A stretch of 64,000 nucleotides of DNA from Meconema thalassinum (lineage: Eukaryota > Arthropoda > Insecta > Orthoptera > Tettigoniidae). Each line of letters starts with the position of its first letter. Position 1 is the stretch's first letter. The notes beneath the pieces were generated by a model. The model saw nothing but the letters and a program-made list of their open reading frames with translations, was not told where the DNA came from and made no database searches. Location: positions 357,350,779 through 357,414,778 of the forward strand of contig OX336393.1 in NCBI GenBank assembly GCA_946902985.2. Direction: 5' to 3'. Positions 58,649 through 64,000 of this stretch are shown here, piece after piece. The position numbers were made by a program, and so were the translations under genes.

Positions 58649-59614
58649 GTACCTTGTACTCCTCATCTTCCATCTCCACTGTTCCTCTCTGCTTCCATTC
58701 TTCATTTTCTCCTCTTCCTTCTTGTCTGTCTCATAATATTCAGCAACTCCTTTTTCTTCATCATACATCTCATCTTTTTCTTCATCCACCATATCATTCC
58801 GTACCGTGTACTCATCTTCCATCTCCACCGTACCTCTCTCCTTCCATTTTCATTTTTCTCCTCTTCCTTCTTGTCTGTCTCATAATATTCAACAACTCCT
58901 ATTTCTTCACCTTTTTCTTCATCCGCCATATCATTCTGTACCGTGTATTCCTCATCTTACATCTCCACCGTTTCTCTCTTCTTCCATTCTTCATTTTTCT
59001 CATCTTCCTTCTTGTCTGTCCCATACTGTCCACCTCATGACCAACCTTATCTGATTCTTCTTTCTCTTCTTGACTTTCTCCCATATCACTTGTTTTCTCA
59101 CGCCCTTCTGCTTCACCTTCTCCCTTATCCGTTTCACTTTCTGTTCTACCTTGCCCTCTATCTCATCTTCTTCCCTGTCCTCAGTTTTATTCTCCTCCTC
59201 CATTTGACGTTCACTTTCTTCATCTTGTCCATTTCCTTCCTCATGCCCCCTACCATCACGTACTTCACACATCTCCCCTTCAATCTCTTGTCCATCTTTC
59301 ATTCCTTCCTCCTGTCCATTACCATCTTCTACACGCCCCCCAGCTTCACATACTATCTCACTCAACATCTCTCCTACAACGCTTATGATCTCCACTCTGT
59401 GCTCTGGCAACTTCCCTTTCTCCTCCTCCACAGCCACACTCACTGACACTTTCCAAGATTCTATTTCCTCTTTCACACCTCCTATTTCCTCATTTAAAAA
59501 CTCTTTCAAGGATTCTTCCTGCTTCTTCATAGACTCTTCCATCCCTGTGATCTGGGTAAGCAGCATTTGGAGCAGACTATCTGTGCTATTGTGCACGATA
59601 AGGCCGTACTTCAC
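58649..59614 (-). pseudogene. Element B: gag-like coiled-coil protein, N-terminal part
   Basis: Minus-strand frame of 204 residues from 59614 with SLLQMLLTQITGMEESMKKQ, closely echoing the Gypsy gag start SLLQML-x-GVEESIKES at 50590. It then becomes E/K/D-rich (QEEGMKDGQEIEGE, KTEDREEDEIEG). In other frames the sequence continues into charged repeats of about 138-152 bp (unit starts near 58649, 58801, 58939), equivalent to the 141-bp repeats at 36115-36421. No capsid or knuckle motif is visible. Probably a structural gag-type protein of a non-autonomous element, now frameshifted and split by C. Confidence 0.6.
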
Positions 59615-59694
59615 TGCTATTAAAGTTTGCTTTTCTTCACCTTAACCTGCTTCCTTATCTCCCTCTTTCGAGTCCCACGTTGTAGCGTCATAAT

Positions 59695-60233
59695 TGTAAC
59701 CGTACATCTATAAACTTTTTGGGGTTGGTGGTAATTGAATACCATGAGGTACACATTTCTTAAAAATATTACAATCCTTTTATTTCTTTCTTCGCAAACC
59801 ATCAATCCAAACTAACATTTTCATAGCAAACCATAGAATAATCAATTACAAAACCACTCATTTCCTTCTCCATTTACATCTCTTTCCAAACCAATAATTA
59901 GCTCATATTTATTTCACACCTAACATTCCCTCTAACCATATCATGAAAATTCAAAAATCTCACCAACACTTATTCCTTGTCATACTCTTAATTTTTACCT
60001 GAAAAAATCAACAAGAATAGTCATAGATATATAAAAACAAAACAGCATCAAAAATAGAAATAAAAATACAGATGTGTAACTGTATGGTTCATGGCCCCCT
60101 CCCACCTCACTACTAGATCATTACAAGGAATACCATGGCTGAAGGCTCAATACTCCATGCAATGATCTATCAGCAAAAAGGTAGCCATGCTATAACCTTA
60201 ACCTAACATAATCTAAGAGATTGAACAGTGACA
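59695..60233 (-). repeat. LTR of element B (5' LTR), 539 bp
   Basis: Pair of 34326-34864, same length and very high identity. TGTAACCGTAC at the left edge and CAGTGACA at the right edge. Followed by ATAC, the second target copy. Confidence 0.82.
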
Positions 60234-60237
60234 ATAC

Positions 60238-61450
60238 GAAAAGGTGGATTGCCACCACCTAGTTTTCTTAACAAAGACCTGGCCTTTTCTACTAGAAATA
60301 TGGATATTTAAAGAATCGACTGTTTCAGCCCATTCAGCACGTCAAGCAGCATCAATACAGTGGAGTAATTCATCTGCTATTTCGCTTTCATTTGTACCAC
60401 ACAATTTCTTGTATAATTCCTCACTGTGTTGTGTCCATCCGGGTATGTATTCCGTACGGTAACCTCGTGGGATGCTGTTCTTCGTTGTGCATATAACAGC
60501 CCCAACAAAACGATTATAACTTGAGCTCACAGGTGGGATCCATCCAACACACTTATCCAGGTTTTCAGAAAAGGCACACCAGTTTGCCTTTTTGAAGTTC
60601 CATCTCGCCCGAGGAAATGATCTTATCACAGGTATATTCTTACCTATTACCAGAAGAACTGGACGTTGTTGAATGTGTGGAAAATCAGCCAAGAACTCGT
60701 CGTAACACTGGTAGTGGCTGTCCATTTCCATCAGTTGAAACAAAACATAAGTCAGGGTTATGATCTGTTATCCAGGCAGCAGATCGGAAGGCCATCAAAG
60801 ACTAGATGGACATTATGTTCTTCAGAACAATTAACCAAGACGTTTCCATTCTAATCACTGGTTCTGTATTTCCACAATTCGTGGTGACTGTTGAAATCTC
60901 CTAGATATGCTGTAGGGTGAGTGTGGGTCTTGATTACATGTGCTGGCCAGTTCATAACAGGAGGTTTATATATATTAACTATTGTAATGCCTCCAATTTT
61001 GACGGCAACTTAAACAAGGTATACATTTTCTATACTGCTCCGTACATATGTTGCCACACCATAAACCTTATCATTCGTAGCACCTAGGAGATCGTAACTG
61101 GGTATTTTACCTCTTGAGGAAAATTGGTTTTCATTCTCAACATGATGTTCTTGAACCGCAAGTACATCAACTCTGTTATCATCCAAGATCTTATGCAAGA
61201 GATGGCATTTGGCTCTACTAATGCCTTCGATGTCCAGTTGACACAATCTAACGTTTGGACCCAGATTTCTGTATAGATGGTCCTGAAAGGGTCCGTATCT
61301 TTGAATTTTGGCCATTTTGGCAATGTGATATGTGCCAGGAGATCACATGGATTATCAGGCTCCAGTAACATTGTTGTTCGCTCAGCACCACCCAGGGGAC
61401 ATGTGCAGGGTAATGTAAGGTTATAACTGCGGAAGTGAGCAACGGTCATC
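60238..61450 (-). pseudogene. LINE-A endonuclease half
   Basis: Minus strand. The N-terminal part at 61315-61010 has VDVLAVQEHH (E of the metal site). The middle, between about 60990 and 60890, reads ITIVNIYKPP and AYLGDFNSHH (the GDFN-H motif). The C-terminal part at 60743-60342 has SFPRARWNFKKANW. These are in-order motifs of an apurinic-type LINE endonuclease. The frame continues to 60238, where element B's LTR interrupts it; the reverse transcriptase half is at 32444-34290. Frameshifts or stops lie near 60740-60850. The sequence at 61449-61315 may be the 5' part of the same ORF2. Confidence 0.75.
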
Positions 61451-64000
61451 CCCCGTTGATCGAATAATCCTGTAAGAAACGTCCGTTTCGAGATGATCTA
61501 TAGTGAGTTGTCCATAGTGTGCCCAATGGGACACGGCTGACTAGCATTGAACCGGGGTCTTTACTAAAGAAAGACCAGGGCAATGATTCTGCGAAGAATC
61601 GAACCATTGATCTTCTGAGGGGGAACAGCCACAGTGAACCCGAGGAACAAGGAGCTATAACTGTATATAATTATAACAGCATGATTTCACGGCCAGAACG
61701 GGAATATTATTGCATTAAAGGTGGAATATTGTAGAAAATACAATCCTATGTACGTTTAAGATGCTAAGAGCTCAAGAAATCTGGCCAACTTGACAGTTGA
61801 CAAATCGTGGTTAGCGTGGGGGTGTTACTAGGTGACGCCAAGGAACTATTTTTCGACGGCACTGGGAGGGCAACCAAAGATTAATGGCTTTGGGAACCAC
61901 AGTCTTACAAGGCAGAGAAGCGGAGTGGGGTTGGTCGCCCACAGAAATTAATTAATTACGGCCAAATGGAGCAATGAATTGAGATGAAACTTACACCCAG
62001 ATGCACATATTCTAGGGAAGATAATTTAGGAGTGTCCACACGCTTAAATTAAAGCCTGCATCTAAAAAGGAGCTTATGCACAGACCTAATCCGCGGCAGA
62101 GTCAGGATTTGTCGTGTAGCAGTAGGGGAAGAACCGAAGTAGCATCATGACGCCATGGAAGAAAGCAATTAATTATAATTATAATTAATTGGCCAAAGCA
62201 ATTGCCTGCACGCGAGTGAATTTGGAACCTCCATGAATAGACAAGTAAGAACCACGCTTCACTTTGTCTGAAAACGTATCATTTTAAGAAGAGAGTCGTT
62301 CCTGGAAATTCAGTGAACTACTTTTCATCAGGAAGCTTTATATGGGGGAAGCTGAAGCAGAGAGTTAGTTCTTCTTGACTCAACTCGTGGGGTGACACGC
62401 TGTTGGATCACGCATGAAAGTGCGCGGAATTTATAAAGTATTGACGCTCAGTGTATTAGTAATGAACAATGAAAGGCGCATCATGCAGCTTAATAACAGT
62501 AATTCTGCATTATATGATAATTAGTCTACAGCAGACGTATAAGCAACAGTATACGCGAGTATAGAATCAGTACAGCGTAGAGATATTTTAGGATGATGTT
62601 TACAGACAATGAACATAACCACAGGAAGACGAACACACACACGCAAGATAGACTTTCAAGGAAACCAGCGGTTGTCAGGATGTAGCTGCATCGCATCTCT
62701 GAGGTCAGGCGATAGTGGGAATCCGATCAAGAATCCGTGTGTGAAAATTGTGTATAAAGTTATATTGCAGTGATCTTTAAAAGTGTTTATGTTTATATGG
62801 TAAAAGAATGTGTATTGTGTTAAAGTGAAAATGCCAGTAGTGAAAGATATAATTACCATGGGTAAATTCTATGTAATGTGTCGTGTGAAAAATATCATGA
62901 TGGCTTAAAGCAAAGGCGGGCGAATGGCTGTCATGCTGGACTAATCCAGCGAGAATGAAAGTGAGTACAAATCTAATATGTTGATATGATTTAATAGCTC
63001 ACCGTACAACGAATCATTTCCTCAACGATTAAGAATTAACAGTCATTTGTGTACGAGATCACATCCCTCGTATGTTGGTAAAAATATGGCTTTGAGGATG
63101 ACAAGCTTACGACCATTTAGGTGTAAGACATTGATGAAAGTAACGGTAACGTTAAATAATAGTAATAATCTGTGGTCGGTAAAAATAAGATATATATAAA
63201 TAGGCATGTCAGGCCTATAGTACGTGCAAAGAGTGTCATATCTAGTGTAAGAATACCTTGTTATTGTGAAAAGTAAGAAAGAAAGAAAAATATCGAGATA
63301 AAGAGAGCTTTTCAGTGTCATTGAAATGTTAGATAAATGTTTTGTTATGGTATATTCTACATGGTTGTATTTGAGAGCCATTAAGATAATCAATGTAAAT
63401 GCCAGTAAATTAATACTTGTTTTGGAGCTACGTAGAACTTTGGCTTATGAGTAAATGTATAGAGGACGTGAGTGCTTTAGGAATTGAGTCAACTGTAAGA
63501 AATATTGTTTGAGCCGCGATCAGCGAGCATGTAACGTAGAATCAAGAGATTTACGTCAATAAGTTGCGGGGATCATCCGAAAATAATTCGCGCGTTGTCG
63601 AATCTAGTAGGCTAATCTTCGAAGCTACGATATAGTATTGCCTTAGAGCATACATATGTATTCGCAACAGAGTTGGGACAGAGTCTTTCTGTATCCACTG
63701 TTAGAAGAGTTTTCGCCGCCAGGGATAACTGCTAGGCACCCTAGGTAGGCCAATATATTAATTGATCTGCCCTTAGAGGTAAGACAAATGGTTCTTCGTG
63801 TAGGAAACGTGGATTTCCTCTGGTTATATGCATGCCCGTCCAGTGAGATAGCAATTTGAAACTCAGCTGAGACGCGCGTAAAGCCACTGATTACGACCAT
63901 AGAACGGCGAAGCTATTTTTTGATCCATCCCTTGCCTTGAATATTAATTAGGAGCCGATATGAGCCCATTAAATACTCTAAGTGTAGGTATTAAATAATT
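61451..64000. other. AT-rich sequence, nothing recognised
   Basis: No supported gene, RNA or terminal repeat. An AT palindrome (ATTAATTATAATTATAATTAAT) lies around 62168-62190. Composition resembles the non-coding long-LTR sequences, but I found no shared block, and the window ends inside it. Confidence 0.4.

Larger units (their letters stand above)
34326..60233 (-). mobile_element. Element B: gag-only LTR retrotransposon, split by C
   Basis: Two 539-bp LTRs (34326-34864 and 59695-60233) in the same orientation bound a minus-strand element inserted in LINE-A. Target copies are GTAC/ATAC. Internal sequence remains at 34865-36421 and 58649-59694 (about 2.6 kb) and encodes a coiled-coil, E/K-rich protein but no pol. 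Everything between 36422 and 58648 is a later insertion. Confidence 0.75.

Overview
This is an AT-rich eukaryotic window made almost entirely of transposable elements. I found no host gene, rRNA, functional tRNA gene or CRISPR. The mix (Tc1 and mariner elements, a THAP-type P element, hAT elements, Helitron-like repeats, Jockey-like LINEs, Ty3/Gypsy LTR elements and several tRNA-derived SINEs) points to an arthropod. The SINE types suggest a hemimetabolous insect with a large genome, but that is inference.

Layout. 1-1332: Tc1-like element with an intact DD34E transposase. 1335-4426: SINE copies and Helitron-like repeats; the best one, 3172-4426, has a TC start, a CTAG end and an A/T target. 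4640-10900: a hAT-like repeat with 7/8-matching target duplications, filled by a 1.6 kb DNA transposon with a broken transposase gene, a hAT MITE, a second hAT left end split by an ORF1-only LINE, and a SINE.

11187-32142: the most unusual object. It is a tandem LTR-gag-LTR-gag-LTR array of an apparently non-autonomous, gag-only retrotransposon with 5.5 kb LTRs. Only the outermost ends carry the 4-bp ATAT target duplication. LTR1 and LTR2 share a 1.4 kb insertion that LTR3 lacks. The copies are nearly identical, so the array is young and probably arose by unequal crossing-over between LTRs.

32350-61450: one deep nest. A LINE ('LINE-A', minus strand) has its reverse transcriptase end at 32.4-34.3 kb and its endonuclease end at 60.2-61.4 kb. 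It is split by a gag-only LTR element ('B', two 539-bp LTRs). B is split at GTAC by a long LTR-like sequence ('C', 36422-58648). C contains a P element (itself holding a LINE and a Helitron-like piece), a Ty3/Gypsy element (holding a mariner with its own SINE, and another SINE in gag) and another LINE ('LINE-C').

61450-64000: AT-rich sequence with nothing recognisable.

The genes do not form a pathway. Apart from the Tc1 transposase, almost every reading frame is deleted, frameshifted, stopped or interrupted. The nesting gives a relative order of insertions: LINE-A, then B, then C, then P element/Gypsy/LINE-C, then mariner and SINEs. The young LTR array lies outside this nest.
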